Positions 1 to 7,956 of a stretch of DNA of 64,000 nt are shown here, piece by piece. A program made the position numbers and the translations under genes. The notes beneath the pieces were generated by a model that saw only the letters and a program-made list of their open reading frames with translations, did not search any database and was not told the DNA's origin. The stretch spans positions 930,001 through 994,000 of the forward strand of contig CP043652.1 in the NCBI GenBank assembly GCA_014218215.1, written 5' to 3'. The stretch comes from Geodermatophilaceae bacterium NBWT11. GTDB lineage: Bacteria; Actinomycetota; Actinomycetes; Mycobacteriales; Geodermatophilaceae. Positions within the stretch are counted from its first letter, which is position 1; every line of letters begins with the position of its first letter.

Positions 1-2
1 AC

Positions 3-1124
3 CTGTGGCTGGACCAGGCCACGGAGATGCCCTCGGGGATCGAGCGGACCGTGGCGTGGTCGCGGGTCGACTGGCTCGAGCAGACCCTGCCCGCCTGGGG
101 TGCGCTCATCGACCCCCTGGCCGAGCGCGTGGTCGCCGCGATGACCGCCGCGCTGCCGGCCGAGGCGCAGGCGATGGCCGGTCCGCTGGCCGGGATGATG
201 GGCCAGATGGGCGGCATGATGTTCGGCGCCCAGGTCGGCCAGGCCCTCGGCAAGCTCGCCGACGAGGTCGTCACGAGCACCGACGTCGGTCTGCCGCTCG
301 CCCCGGCCGGCACCGCGGCCCTGGTGCCGCAGAACGTCGACGCGTTCCGCGCCGGCCTGGACCGTCCCGAGGAGGAGGTCCGCCTCTTCCTGGCCCTGCG
401 CGAGGCGGCCCACCAGCGGCTCTTCGCGCACGTGCCGTGGCTCCGCCAGCAGCTGGCCGACGCCGTGCACGCCTACGCCCGGGGCATCCACGTCGACGCC
501 GACGCGATCCAGCGGGGGCTGGAGGACGCGATGGGCGGCATGGAGGGCGGCTTCGACCCGCAGGACCCGGAGAAGCTGCAGCAGCTGCTGGGCAGCGGCG
601 TCCTGGAGCCGGCCGAGACCCCCGAGCAGCAGATGGCGCTGCGCCGGCTGGAGACGCTGCTGGCCCTGGTCGAGGGCTGGGTCGACGTCGTCGTCGCCGA
701 GGCCGCCGGCAAGCGGCTGCCCGGGCACGGGGCGCTGGCCGAGACCATGCGCCGCCGCCGCGCCTCCGGCGGACCGGCCGAGCAGACCTTCGCCACCCTG
801 GTGGGGCTGCAGCTGCGCCCGCGCCGGCTGCGCGACGCCGCCACGGTGTGGGGCGCGATGACCGCCCAGCACGGCAGCGACGCCCGTGACCGGCTCTGGT
901 CGCACCCGGACCTGCTGCCCACCGCCGACGACCTCGACGAGCCGCTGGACTTCGTGGGCAAGCAGGGCACCGGCTCCGGTGACCAGCGCGACGCCGACGG
1001 TCAGGACGAGTTCGACCGGCTCACCGCCGGGCTGGACCTGCAGGACCCCTCCACCGCCGAGGACGACGGCGACGGCGACGGCGACGGCGACGACCCTGCC
1101 GACGGGAAGCCCGCCACCAGCTGA
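3..1124 (+). CDS. Zinc-dependent metalloprotease-like protein (TIGR03624/DUF2342), 5' end missing
   Basis: This is the C-terminal part of the protein family represented by Rv3195 in mycobacteria. The frame is open to the left edge (LWLDQATE precedes the first ATG at 27), so the true start lies outside the window; about 373 residues are visible. The likely metal site is the His-x5-His in REAAHQRLFAHVPWL (H129 and H135 counted from the ATG at 27), followed by an acidic EGWVD helix near residue 216. The tail is low complexity, with an Asp-Gly run encoded by a GACGGC-type hexanucleotide repeat near 1066-1095. Peptidase activity is inferred from the motif only; the family's physiological role is unknown. 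Confidence 0.85.
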   Translation: MWLDQATEMPSGIERTVAWSRVDWLEQTLPAWGALIDPLAERVVAAMTAALPAEAQAMAGPLAGMMGQMGGMMFGAQVGQALGKLADEVVTSTDVGLPLAPAGTAALVPQNVDAFRAGLDRPEEEVRLFLALREAAHQRLFAHVPWLRQQLADAVHAYARGIHVDADAIQRGLEDAMGGMEGGFDPQDPEKLQQLLGSGVLEPAETPEQQMALRRLETLLALVEGWVDVVVAEAAGKRLPGHGALAETMRRRRASGGPAEQTFATLVGLQLRPRRLRDAATVWGAMTAQHGSDARDRLWSHPDLLPTADDLDEPLDFVGKQGTGSGDQRDADGQDEFDRLTAGLDLQDPSTAEDDGDGDGDGDDPADGKPATS

Positions 1125-1128
1125 CCCC

Positions 1129-1806
1129 TCAGTCGGTGTCGCCCTGGTCCCCGACCGGGGCGGCACCGACCCGGGACTCCACGCCCTCCAGGAAGCCCAG
1201 CGCCCGCTCGGCCCGCGGGTACCGGCCGACCAGCGCCCAGAAGGCGTCGTCGTGCGCGGGCTCGAGCAGGTGGGCGAGCTCGTGCACCAGCACGTAGTCC
1301 ACGACGTACTCGGGCATCCCACGCAGCCGGCTGGACAACCGGATCGTCCGGTCGGCGGGGGTGCACGAACCCCAGCGGCGGTTCTGGTTGTCCACCCAGC
1401 GCACGCTGCTGGGCAGCACGCCGCCCAGGTGGGCATCGGACAGCGCCCGGGCGCGGGCGGCCAGCTCGTCGTCACCGCCCAGGGTGCGGCGCCGACGGTC
1501 CTCCCGGGTCTCGAGCTTGGCGACCATCTGGGCCACCCAGCGACGCTCCTCGGCGGCGCTGAAGGAGGCCGGGATCAGCACGACGGTGCGGTCGTCCTCG
1601 CGGTAGGCGGTGACGGTGCGCCGCCGCCGGGGACTGCGGCGGACCTCGATCGCCCCCGTCCGCTGGGAGCCCGGCCCGTGTGCCTCGCCCGCCCCACGGT
1701 GGGCGCGGCCGGTGGAGACACCGGCGCGCCCGGACCCACGGAGGGCGGCCGGCACCGCGGCGGCGGTGTCGGTCGAGGTGGTGTCGGGGGTGTCCGGTGA
1801 CTGCAC
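1129..1806 (-). CDS. YgjP-like (DUF45/M48-type) metallopeptidase
   Basis: A 225-residue protein whose C-terminal half carries the YgjP/WLM metallopeptidase fold. The zinc motif HELAHLLEPAH starts near residue 175, preceded by the family-typical NRRWGSC and VDYVLVHE segments. The N-terminal 80 residues are Arg/Ala-rich and probably disordered. I chose the GTG at 1806 because a -10-like TACCGT (minus strand, 1818-1813) sits exactly six bases upstream, as in other likely leaderless genes here, and because residues further upstream look non-coding. It converges tightly on the preceding metalloprotease gene. The substrate is unknown. Confidence 0.82.
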   Translation of the reverse strand: MQSPDTPDTTSTDTAAAVPAALRGSGRAGVSTGRAHRGAGEAHGPGSQRTGAIEVRRSPRRRRTVTAYREDDRTVVLIPASFSAAEERRWVAQMVAKLETREDRRRRTLGGDDELAARARALSDAHLGGVLPSSVRWVDNQNRRWGSCTPADRTIRLSSRLRGMPEYVVDYVLVHELAHLLEPAHDDAFWALVGRYPRAERALGFLEGVESRVGAAPVGDQGDTD

Positions 1807-1812
1807 CCACGC

Positions 1813-1818
1813 ACGGTA
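1813..1818 (-). promoter_or_regulatory. -10 element of a probable leaderless promoter (YgjP-like gene)
   Basis: TACCGT on the minus strand matches the actinobacterial TANNNT -10 and lies six bases before the GTG at 1806, which puts the transcription start at or next to the start codon. No clear -35 is visible. Confidence 0.45.
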
Positions 1819-2129
1819 ACCACCGGAGGGCCGCTCATCCAGACCGCGGACACCCGGTCGGGGACGAGTGCACACGCTCGGTGGACATCCGGGCCGGGAT
1901 CGGCCGCTCCGGGCGCCGTCCACAGGGTCCACGGGCCCTCCGGCCCGGCCCCGCGCGGACCCGGCCACCCGACCGGGCAGTTCCGCACCCGTCCCTCCCC
2001 TGCCCGTGCACAGCGCCGGGGCCACCCTCCCCACCTCGTCCACAGCTCCGTCCACAGGCGGTGGACAGAGCCCGACCGGGTTGTGGACGCCGGGCCGGTC
2101 CCGACCCCGTCCGGTGACACGCTCGGCCG
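1819..2129. other. Divergent intergenic region with clustered GTCCACA (DnaA-box-like) motifs
   Basis: About 310 bases between divergent genes with no supported ORF. It contains GTCCACAG at 1918-1925 and four further hits packed in 2036-2089: TCGTCCACA at 2036-2044 (8/9 to the actinobacterial DnaA box TTGTCCACA), GTCCACAG at 2050-2057, GTGGACAG at 2061-2068 and TTGTGGACG at 2081-2089. No replication gene is nearby, so this is not proposed as an origin; it may be a DnaA-titration or regulator site. Confidence 0.4.
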
Positions 2130-3221
2130 GTGACCGAGAGCACCCACCCCCTGCTGCCCCCAGGGACCCCGCTGCTGCGGCTGGGCGCCGACACCCTGCA
2201 GATCGGCGGGGCCGACGGTGGCACGGGGTTGCGGGTGGGTCCGCTGGGCGAGCGGGCCCGTCGAGCCGTCGTCACGGTCCTGCGGTCCCTCGACGGGTCC
2301 CGGCCGGAGCGGTCGCTGCCCGCGCTGGCGGTCGCCTCGGGCGTCCCCGCCGACCTGCTGGCCGACCTGGTGGTCGGGCTGCGCTCCACCGGCCAGCTCG
2401 TGGACCTCTCCCCCGCCGACCTGCTGGCCACCGACCCCGGGCCGGCGGGGCGGGCGCGGGCCGGCACCGAGCTCCCCGCGGCGGTGGCGCCGGGCCCCGG
2501 TCGGTGGCGCGGGCGCCGGGCGTCGGCCGTCGTGGTGGACGGGGCCACCCGGGTGGGTGTCCCCCTGGCGGCCCTGCTGGCCGCCGGTGGGGTGGGCCGG
2601 GTGCACGTGGTCGACCGCGGACCCGTCCGGGCCGAGGACGTCGTGGTGGGCGGGCTGTCCGCCCTGGACGAGGGACGCCCCCGCGCGCTGGCCGCGGCCG
2701 ACGCCGTGCGGCGGGTGGCCCCCCAGGTCGACCTGCGGCCGCTGCCCCCGGGGCGCCCCCCTGACCTGGTGGTCCTCTGCCGGCCGTGGGCGGCCGTCGA
2801 CCCGCTGCAGGGCGGCCTGCACCGGGACGGGGTGCCGCACCTGGTGGCCACCGTCCGCGGCGAGACCGGTGTGGTCGGCCCGCTCGTGGTGCCCGGCCGG
2901 ACCAGTTGCCTGCGCTGCGCGGAGGCGACCCGGCGCGACGAGGACCCCGGCTGGGCCGAGGTGGTCGCCGGTCTGCGGGAGCCCGTCGTCGGGTCACCCG
3001 GCGGCGGGCCGGCCAGCGGCAGCTCGCTGACCTGCCTGTCCACGGCCGCGGCGGCCGCCGCCCAGGTGCTCGCCCACCTCGACGGCGACGCCGCGCCCAC
3101 CGTGGTGGGGGCGACGCTGGAGCTCCGTCCACCGGGGTTGGTCCCCGTCCGCCGGGTCTGGCCGGCGCACCCGGGGTGCCCCTGTCAGGCGGCCGGGGCA
3201 GCGGGCCCGCCGCCGATCTGA
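2130..3221 (+). CDS. Degenerate E1/ThiF-like (cyclodehydratase-like) protein
   Basis: A 363-residue protein resembling the E1/ThiF-like cyclodehydratase family, in the place of Rv3196. An N-terminal winged-helix-like region precedes a Rossmann-like segment (about residues 133-220, AVVVDGATRVGVPLAALL...RVHVVD). The nucleotide-binding GxGxxG loop of active E1 enzymes is absent. Four cysteines, C260/C263 (CLRC) and C350/C352 (CPC), could form the structural zinc site typical of E1-like folds. It starts at GTG 2130 and ends 31 bases before the ABC1 kinase gene on the same strand, so the two probably form an operon. A scaffold or peptide-binding role is more likely than adenylation; that is inference. 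Confidence 0.7.
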   Translation: MTESTHPLLPPGTPLLRLGADTLQIGGADGGTGLRVGPLGERARRAVVTVLRSLDGSRPERSLPALAVASGVPADLLADLVVGLRSTGQLVDLSPADLLATDPGPAGRARAGTELPAAVAPGPGRWRGRRASAVVVDGATRVGVPLAALLAAGGVGRVHVVDRGPVRAEDVVVGGLSALDEGRPRALAAADAVRRVAPQVDLRPLPPGRPPDLVVLCRPWAAVDPLQGGLHRDGVPHLVATVRGETGVVGPLVVPGRTSCLRCAEATRRDEDPGWAEVVAGLREPVVGSPGGGPASGSSLTCLSTAAAAAAQVLAHLDGDAAPTVVGATLELRPPGLVPVRRVWPAHPGCPCQAAGAAGPPPI

Positions 3222-3252
3222 CGCCTCGCTGCAGAACAGGGACACTGGAGGG

Positions 3253-4575
3253 GTGACGGACACCGGACGGGGAATCCCACGCACCTCGGTGTCGCGGACG
3301 GCGAAGCTGGCCTCGCTCCCGCTGGGCGCGGCGGGCCGGGCGACGCTGGGCATCGGCAAGCGACTGTCGGGCCAGTCGTCGGAGGAGGTCTCGGCCGAGC
3401 TGCAGCAGCGCACCGCCGAGCAGCTCTTCGCCGTGCTCGGCCAGCTCAAGGGCGGGGCCATGAAGCTGGGGCAGCAGCTCTCGGTGTTCGAGGCTGCCGT
3501 CCCCGAGGAGCTCGCCGCGCCCTACCGCGAGGCCCTGGTCAAGCTGCAGGAGGAGGCGCCCCCGATGCCGGTGCGCACCGTGCACGCGGTGCTGGCCCAG
3601 CAGCTCGGTGGCACGTGGCGGACCCGGTTCGCCGACTTCGACGACACCCCGGCGGCCGCGGCGAGCATCGGGCAGGTGCACCGGGCGACCTGGCGCGACG
3701 GCCGGGACGTGGCGGTCAAGATCCAGTACCCCGGTGCCGGTGCCGCGCTGATGGCCGACCTGAACCAGCTGTCCCGCTTCGCGCGGATGTTCGCCGTCCT
3801 GTTCCCCGGGATGGACGTCAAGCCGCTGATCACCGAGCTCAAGGCCCGGGTCGCCGAGGAGCTGGACTACGGCCAGGAGGCCGACTCCCAGCGCGCCTTC
3901 TCCGCCGCCTTCGTCGACGACCCGCAGATCAGCGTGCCCCGGGTGGTGGCCAGCGCTCCCAAGGTGATCGTGTCGGAGTGGATGGAGGGCACCCCGCTCG
4001 CCAAGATCATCACCGACGGCACCCAGGAGCAGCGCGACCGCGCCGGGATCCTGCTGACGGTGCTGCACTTCTCCGGCCCGCAGAAGGCCGGCCTGCTGCA
4101 CGCCGACCCGCACCCGGGCAACTTCCGGTTGCTCCCCGACGGCCGGCTCGGGGTCATCGACTTCGGCGCCATCGCCCGCCTCCCCGGCGGGCACCCCGAG
4201 CCCATCGGCCGGCTGGTGCGGCTGGCGCTGGCCGACGAGCCCGAGCACGTGCTGGCCGACCTGCGCACCGAGGGCTTCGTCCGGCCCAACGTGGCGGTCG
4301 ACGCCCGCGGGGTGCTGGACTACCTGCGCCCGCTGCTGGAGCCGGTCGCCACCGACCACTTCCACTTCACCCGGGCCTGGATGCAGGAGCAGGCCACCCG
4401 GGTGGGCGACCCGCGCAGCGAGGCGAGCCGCCTGGGCCGCCAGCTCAACCTGCCCCCGGCCTACCTGCTGATCCACCGGGTGACGATGGGGTCGATCGGG
4501 GTGCTCTGCCAGCTCGGTGCGGCCGGGGACTTCCGCGCGGTCTGCGAGGAGTGGCTGCCCGGCTTCTCCGCCTGA
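3253..4575 (+). CDS. AarF/ABC1/UbiB-family protein kinase-like ATPase
   Basis: A 440-residue member of the ABC1/ADCK/UbiB family, corresponding to Rv3197. Visible signatures are the KxGQ motif (GGAMKLGQQLS, near residue 72), the alanine-rich nucleotide loop AAAASIGQVHRA (about residues 135-146), the VAVKIQYP lysine strand, the catalytic HADPHPGNF loop and the metal-binding VIDFGAI. The set is complete, so ATP binding is likely. Family members act in quinone or lipid homeostasis; in mycobacteria the neighbour of whiB7 has been linked to macrolide susceptibility. The GTG at 3253 follows GGAGGG immediately, possibly with a near-leaderless start. Confidence 0.88.
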   Translation: MTDTGRGIPRTSVSRTAKLASLPLGAAGRATLGIGKRLSGQSSEEVSAELQQRTAEQLFAVLGQLKGGAMKLGQQLSVFEAAVPEELAAPYREALVKLQEEAPPMPVRTVHAVLAQQLGGTWRTRFADFDDTPAAAASIGQVHRATWRDGRDVAVKIQYPGAGAALMADLNQLSRFARMFAVLFPGMDVKPLITELKARVAEELDYGQEADSQRAFSAAFVDDPQISVPRVVASAPKVIVSEWMEGTPLAKIITDGTQEQRDRAGILLTVLHFSGPQKAGLLHADPHPGNFRLLPDGRLGVIDFGAIARLPGGHPEPIGRLVRLALADEPEHVLADLRTEGFVRPNVAVDARGVLDYLRPLLEPVATDHFHFTRAWMQEQATRVGDPRSEASRLGRQLNLPPAYLLIHRVTMGSIGVLCQLGAAGDFRAVCEEWLPGFSA

Positions 4576-4585
4576 GGGCCGTCCC

Positions 4586-4747
4586 TCAGGGGTCCAGCCG
4601 GGCCTCGATCTCCCGGACGTGCCGCCGGACGCAGCCCGGGCACAGCACCCGCTCGACCCCGCCCCGGGTGGTCTCCCGGGCCCAGTCCAGCGGCACCGGC
4701 ACGGGCGCCCGGTGGCCGCAGACCCCGCAGGCGGTCGGTGTCTCCAT
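4586..4747 (-). CDS. Small zinc-ribbon protein, function unknown
   Basis: A 53-residue protein beginning METPTACGVCG. Two CxxC pairs (C7/C10 and a CPGC at about 36-39) suggest one zinc ribbon, followed by a charged C-terminal helix. The ATG at 4747 is preferred over upstream codons because the protein-like sequence begins there. It converges on the ABC1 kinase gene with stops about 10 bases apart. I do not recognise a named family. Confidence 0.6.
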   Translation of the reverse strand: METPTACGVCGHRAPVPVPLDWARETTRGGVERVLCPGCVRRHVREIEARLDP

Positions 4748-4864
4748 CCCCCGATGATGCCCGCCGCAGGACGACGACGGCCCCACCTGCTCCCTGGTCG
4801 GGGTGCGCGGGTGGGGCCGTCGGTGGTGCGCTCGGCGGGGTGGGTGGCGGGACGGGCGGCACGG

Positions 4865-5047
4865 TCAGCGCACCGCGGCGCTGGCCCGGGCGGCCCGGCG
4901 GGTCGCCCGCTCGGCGCGGCGCGCCCACCGTCGTGCGGCGACGACGCGGCGGGCCCGGGCGGCCGCGTCGGCATCGGCCACCAGGTGCTCCTGGTGCGTG
5001 CGCGCCACGAGCAGGACGCCGTCGTAGTGGTTGCTGGTGAGGTCCAT
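4865..5047 (-). CDS. Small basic hypothetical protein downstream of whiB7
   Basis: A 60-residue ORF beginning MDLTSNHYDG, with a strong Shine-Dalgarno (GGAGAGGAGGGG) ending two bases before the ATG at 5047. The C-terminal half is an Ala/Arg-rich predicted helix. It lies 44 bases downstream of the whiB7 stop on the same strand and may be co-transcribed with it, so it could belong to the antibiotic-stress response. No family is recognised. Confidence 0.5.
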   Translation of the reverse strand: MDLTSNHYDGVLLVARTHQEHLVADADAAARARRVVAARRWARRAERATRRAARASAAVR

Positions 5048-5091
5048 GTCCCCTCCTCTCCGGGTCTGGTGGTGGTCGGTGCCGGGCCCGC

Positions 5092-5373
5092 TCACGCGGC
5101 GACCTTGCGGGGCCGGCCCCGGGGCCGCTTGCGGGCGATGACGACGCCGTGGTCGAAGATCTCCCCGCCCCAGACGCCCCAGGGCTCGCCCCGGTCCAGC
5201 GCGCCGGCCAGACAGTCGGTCCGCAGGGGACAGTCGACGCAGTGCGCCTTGGCCTCCTCCAGCCGGGCCGGGGTCTCGGCGAACCACAGGTCGGGGTCCT
5301 GCACCCGGCAGGGCAGGACGGGCCCGAGCTCGGCGTGCCGGTCCGGTGCCGGGTGTTCGATCGTGTGCTGCAC
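5092..5373 (-). CDS. whiB7: WhiB7, iron-sulfur transcriptional activator of antibiotic resistance
   Basis: A 93-residue WhiB-like regulator. Four Fe-S cysteines are in place (C22, C45, C48, C54: Cx22Cx2Cx5C), followed by the GVWGGE turn (residues 66-71) and a C-terminal AT-hook RPRGRPRK (about 83-90), the feature that separates WhiB7 from other Wbl proteins. Known WhiB7 proteins bind region 4 of the principal sigma factor and AT-rich DNA just upstream of the -35 to induce intrinsic resistance genes. The start is GTG 5373 with AAGGAG eight bases upstream. Its position next to the ABC1 kinase and uvrD2 matches mycobacteria. Expression is probably autoactivated and attenuated through the leader described separately. 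Confidence 0.95.
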   Translation of the reverse strand: MQHTIEHPAPDRHAELGPVLPCRVQDPDLWFAETPARLEEAKAHCVDCPLRTDCLAGALDRGEPWGVWGGEIFDHGVVIARKRPRGRPRKVAA

Positions 5374-5459
5374 GGCCGCTCTCCTTCTCCTCGTGCCGTG
5401 ACCGGTCGACGGAGGTCCCGCCGACCGGGAGGTCGGTGGGATCGGCGGCGGACGTGACG

Positions 5460-5501
5460 GAGGCCGCGGATCCCGGGTGTGTCACCGGGTCCCGCGGCCT
5501 C
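5460..5501 (-). terminator. Candidate attenuator/terminator hairpin in the whiB7 leader
   Basis: A 17-bp stem (5501-5485 with 5476-5460, two mismatches) and an 8-base loop, lying between the upstream ORF stop (5524) and whiB7. There is no U-tract, which is common for actinobacterial terminators. A shorter hairpin with a 10-bp stem, 5440-5417, follows before the whiB7 ribosome-binding site and could sequester translation. Confidence 0.5.
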
Positions 5502-5544
5502 GAGGAGGTCCGTGCGAGCTGCTAGCTCGGAGAGGTCCTCGAGG
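5498..5544 (-). promoter_or_regulatory. Candidate anti-terminator stem overlapping the upstream ORF end
   Basis: A perfect 9-bp inverted repeat (TCCTCGAGG at 5536-5544 and CCTCGAGGA at 5498-5506, plus-strand reading) encloses a 6-bp inner hairpin (5515-5529). One arm lies in the last codons of the 71-codon upstream ORF; the other shares four bases (5498-5501) with the terminator stem, so the two structures compete. A ribosome reaching the upstream ORF stop would free the terminator, and a stalled one would favour this stem. Confidence 0.45.
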
Positions 5545-5737
5545 GCGGTGTGCCCGGGGTGGTGCTCTTCTCGTCGGTGGTGGCGCCGACCGGCAGACCG
5601 GTCATCGGGACGCGCAGCCGGACGGCGGCAGGCAGAGCGGTCCCCTGGAACCGGTCGGCCTGCGGGCTGGTGAGGCTGCCGCCACACGCGACGGAGACCC
5701 CGACGTGGATCGGGGTCTGGTAGGTGTTCGTGCCCAT
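5522..5737 (-). CDS. 71-codon upstream ORF in the whiB7 leader
   Basis: A 71-residue ORF (MGTNTYQTPIHVG...) with a strong Shine-Dalgarno GAGGAGGGG six bases before ATG 5737, ending at TAG 5524-5522. It lies entirely between the predicted whiB7 promoter and whiB7, so it would be translated from the whiB7 leader. Known whiB7/wblC leaders carry upstream ORFs that sense translation inhibition. This one is long for such an element and contains no recognised domain. Its Pro/Ser/Thr-rich end overlaps one arm of the candidate anti-terminator. It may act as a leader peptide, a small protein, or both. Confidence 0.6.
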   Translation of the reverse strand: MGTNTYQTPIHVGVSVACGGSLTSPQADRFQGTALPAAVRLRVPMTGLPVGATTDEKSTTPGTPPSRTSPS

Positions 5738-5833
5738 CTGGACCCCTCCTCTCGGGGCTCGGAGCGCGGCCGGTGGGCCGGGCTCGGGGTGGCGGTCAGG
5801 TCGTGCCCTCCGTCACCGGAGGGCGTGCTCAGG

Positions 5834-5872
5834 AGGCTAGGGGACCTCCCGGACAGCGGTCAACGCATTAAA
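5834..5872 (-). promoter_or_regulatory. whiB7 promoter with AT-rich WhiB7-type activator site
   Basis: Reading the minus strand: an AT-rich TTTAAT (5872-5867), three bases, a -35 TTGACC (5863-5858), an 18-base spacer and a -10 TAGCCT (5839-5834). An AT-rich block just upstream of the -35 is the described binding arrangement for the WhiB7 AT-hook. The implied leader to whiB7 is about 450 bases and contains the 71-codon ORF. Confidence 0.7.
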
Positions 5873-5886
5873 CGAGGCCGACCCGA

Positions 5887-7923
5887 TCAGGTGTCCGCGG
5901 CCACCGTGGCCAGCACGTCCTCGCCGTAGGCCGCCAGCTTGCGGGCGCCGATCCCGGGCAGGGCGGCGAGCTCGGTGAGGGTGCGCGGCCGGGTCTCGGC
6001 GATGGCCTGCAGGGTGGCGTCACCGAGGACGACGTAGGCCGGCACGGAGGCCGCCGTGGCGGCCTCGGTCCGCCAGCTGCGCAGGGCCTCGAACAGCTGT
6101 CCGGCGGCGCCGTCGAGGACCACCGCGGCGCGCGCGGCGGGGGTCCTCCGGGCGGCTGTGGACTCCGGGGCGATGCCGGTGAGGAAGCGGCTGCGGGGGC
6201 GGGAGCGGCGACCCCCGGGCTGGCGGGACAGCGACCAGGACAGCGTCAGCTGCTCCCGGGCGCGGGTGACCGCGACGTACAGGAGCCGGCGCTCCTCCTC
6301 CACGGCGTCCGGGCGGTTCAGCGACTGCGCGATGGGCAGCACCCCGTCGACCAGGCCGACGACGAACACGGCGTCCCACTCCAGGCCCTTGGCCGCGTGC
6401 ATCGAGGCCAGCGTGACGCCCTGGACGGTGGGGGCGTGCTGGGCGTTGGCCCGCTCGGCCAGGTGGGTGACGAAGCCGGCCAGGTCGAGCGTGGGCTGCT
6501 CGGCGACCAGGTCGACGGCGAGGTCGACCAGCGCCGACAGCGACTGCCAGCGGTCCCGGGCCGCCCCGCCGGGTGGGGGGCGGTGCTCGACCCAGCCGAC
6601 CGACGCCAGCACGTCGCGCACGGTGGGCACCAGGGCGCCGTCGTCCCGGCCGGCGGCCGCACCGCGCAACAGCAGCACCGCCTCCCGCACCTCGGGCCGC
6701 TCGAAGAACCGCTCCCCGCCCTTGAGCACGTAGGGCACCCCGGCGTCGGCCAGCGCGGACTCGTAGACCTGGGACTGGGCGTTGATCCGGAAGAGCACCG
6801 CGATCTCTGCGGCAGGCAACCCGCCGTCCACCAGCGCGCGGCAGGCCGCGGCGACCGCGGCGGCCTCCGCGGGCTCGTCGGGGTGCTCCAGGAAGCGCGG
6901 CTCGGGGCCGCCGGCTCGCTGGCCGAGCAGGCGCAGCCCCGGCAGGCCGCGACGCCGGGGCGCCATCCCGATGATCCGGTTGGCCAGGCCGACGACCTCC
7001 GGCGTGGAGCGGTAGTCGCGCTCCAGCTTCACCACCTCGGCGTCGGGGTAGCGGTCGGCGAACCCGAGCAGGTGGTCGGGGTCGGCGCCGGTGAAGGAGT
7101 AGATCGTCTGGTTGGGGTCACCGACCACGCACAGCTCGGCCCGGCCACCCAGCCAGGCGTCGAGCAGCCGCTGCTGCAGCGGGTTGACGTCCTGGTACTC
7201 GTCGACGACGAAGTGCCGGTACTGCCCGCGCACCTCCCGGGCGACGTCGCGGTGCTCCTCCAGGGCGTAGGCGGTGACCAGCAGCAGGTCCTCGAAGTCC
7301 AGCGACCCGTCGCGGGACTTGGCCTGCTCGTAGCTGGCGTACACCGCGGCGACGGCGGCCGGCTCGAACGGGGTCTCCCGGGCCGCGGCCTTCGCCCGGG
7401 CCGGGTAGTCCTCCGGGGTGGCCAGGGTGGTCTTGGCCCACTCGATCTCACTCGCCAGGTCGCGCAGGCTGGCCCGGTCGGTGGTCAACCGGTTGCGGGT
7501 GGCGGCACCGGCGACGACCCGCAGCTTGTTCTCCACCAGCTCGGGCATGGGGCCACCGAGCACCCGGGGGGCGAAGTACCGCAGCTGACGCATCGCGGCG
7601 GCGTGGAAGGTGCGGGCCTGGACACCGCCCACGCCCAGCGCGGACAGCCGGCCCCGCAGCTCCCCCGCGGCCCGGGCGGTGAACGTCACGGCCAGCACCT
7701 GCTCGGGGGTGTAGACGCCGGTGTGCACGCCGTAGGCGATCCGGTGGGTGATCGTGCGGGTCTTGCCGGTCCCCGCGCCGGCCAGGATGCAGACCGGGCC
7801 GGTCACCGCCGCCGCCGCGGTGCGCTGCTGCTCGTCCAGGCCGGCCAGCACCGCCGCCGCGCTGTCGGGCGGGGGGCTCTCCGTCGACCCCGCACGACCC
7901 GACCCGAGCTCACCGACGACCAC
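5887..7923 (-). CDS. uvrD2: ATP-dependent DNA helicase UvrD2
   Basis: A 678-residue superfamily 1 helicase. Motifs seen in order: Walker A AGAGTGKTRT (about residue 45), VDEYQDVNPLQQ (motif II), VGDPNQTIYSF (III), the EERRLLYVAVTRA segment (VI) and a C-terminal HRDC domain (last about 75 residues, ending LPGIGARKLAAYGEDVL). UvrD2 of mycobacteria shares the HRDC domain and the neighbour mrx1. The GTG at 7923 is preferred because upstream in-frame residues are not protein-like. A CAGACT six bases upstream of it could be a weak leaderless -10. Confidence 0.93.
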   Translation of the reverse strand: MVVGELGSGRAGSTESPPPDSAAAVLAGLDEQQRTAAAAVTGPVCILAGAGTGKTRTITHRIAYGVHTGVYTPEQVLAVTFTARAAGELRGRLSALGVGGVQARTFHAAAMRQLRYFAPRVLGGPMPELVENKLRVVAGAATRNRLTTDRASLRDLASEIEWAKTTLATPEDYPARAKAAARETPFEPAAVAAVYASYEQAKSRDGSLDFEDLLLVTAYALEEHRDVAREVRGQYRHFVVDEYQDVNPLQQRLLDAWLGGRAELCVVGDPNQTIYSFTGADPDHLLGFADRYPDAEVVKLERDYRSTPEVVGLANRIIGMAPRRRGLPGLRLLGQRAGGPEPRFLEHPDEPAEAAAVAAACRALVDGGLPAAEIAVLFRINAQSQVYESALADAGVPYVLKGGERFFERPEVREAVLLLRGAAAGRDDGALVPTVRDVLASVGWVEHRPPPGGAARDRWQSLSALVDLAVDLVAEQPTLDLAGFVTHLAERANAQHAPTVQGVTLASMHAAKGLEWDAVFVVGLVDGVLPIAQSLNRPDAVEEERRLLYVAVTRAREQLTLSWSLSRQPGGRRSRPRSRFLTGIAPESTAARRTPAARAAVVLDGAAGQLFEALRSWRTEAATAASVPAYVVLGDATLQAIAETRPRTLTELAALPGIGARKLAAYGEDVLATVAADT

Positions 7924-7956
7924 GGCCCGAGTCTGGCAGCCGGGTCCGACAGCCGG

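Noticed and set aside
1819-2129. GTCCACA cluster as a replication origin
   Set aside because: No dnaA, dnaN, gyrase or AT-rich unwinding region nearby; the gene content is far from a typical oriC.
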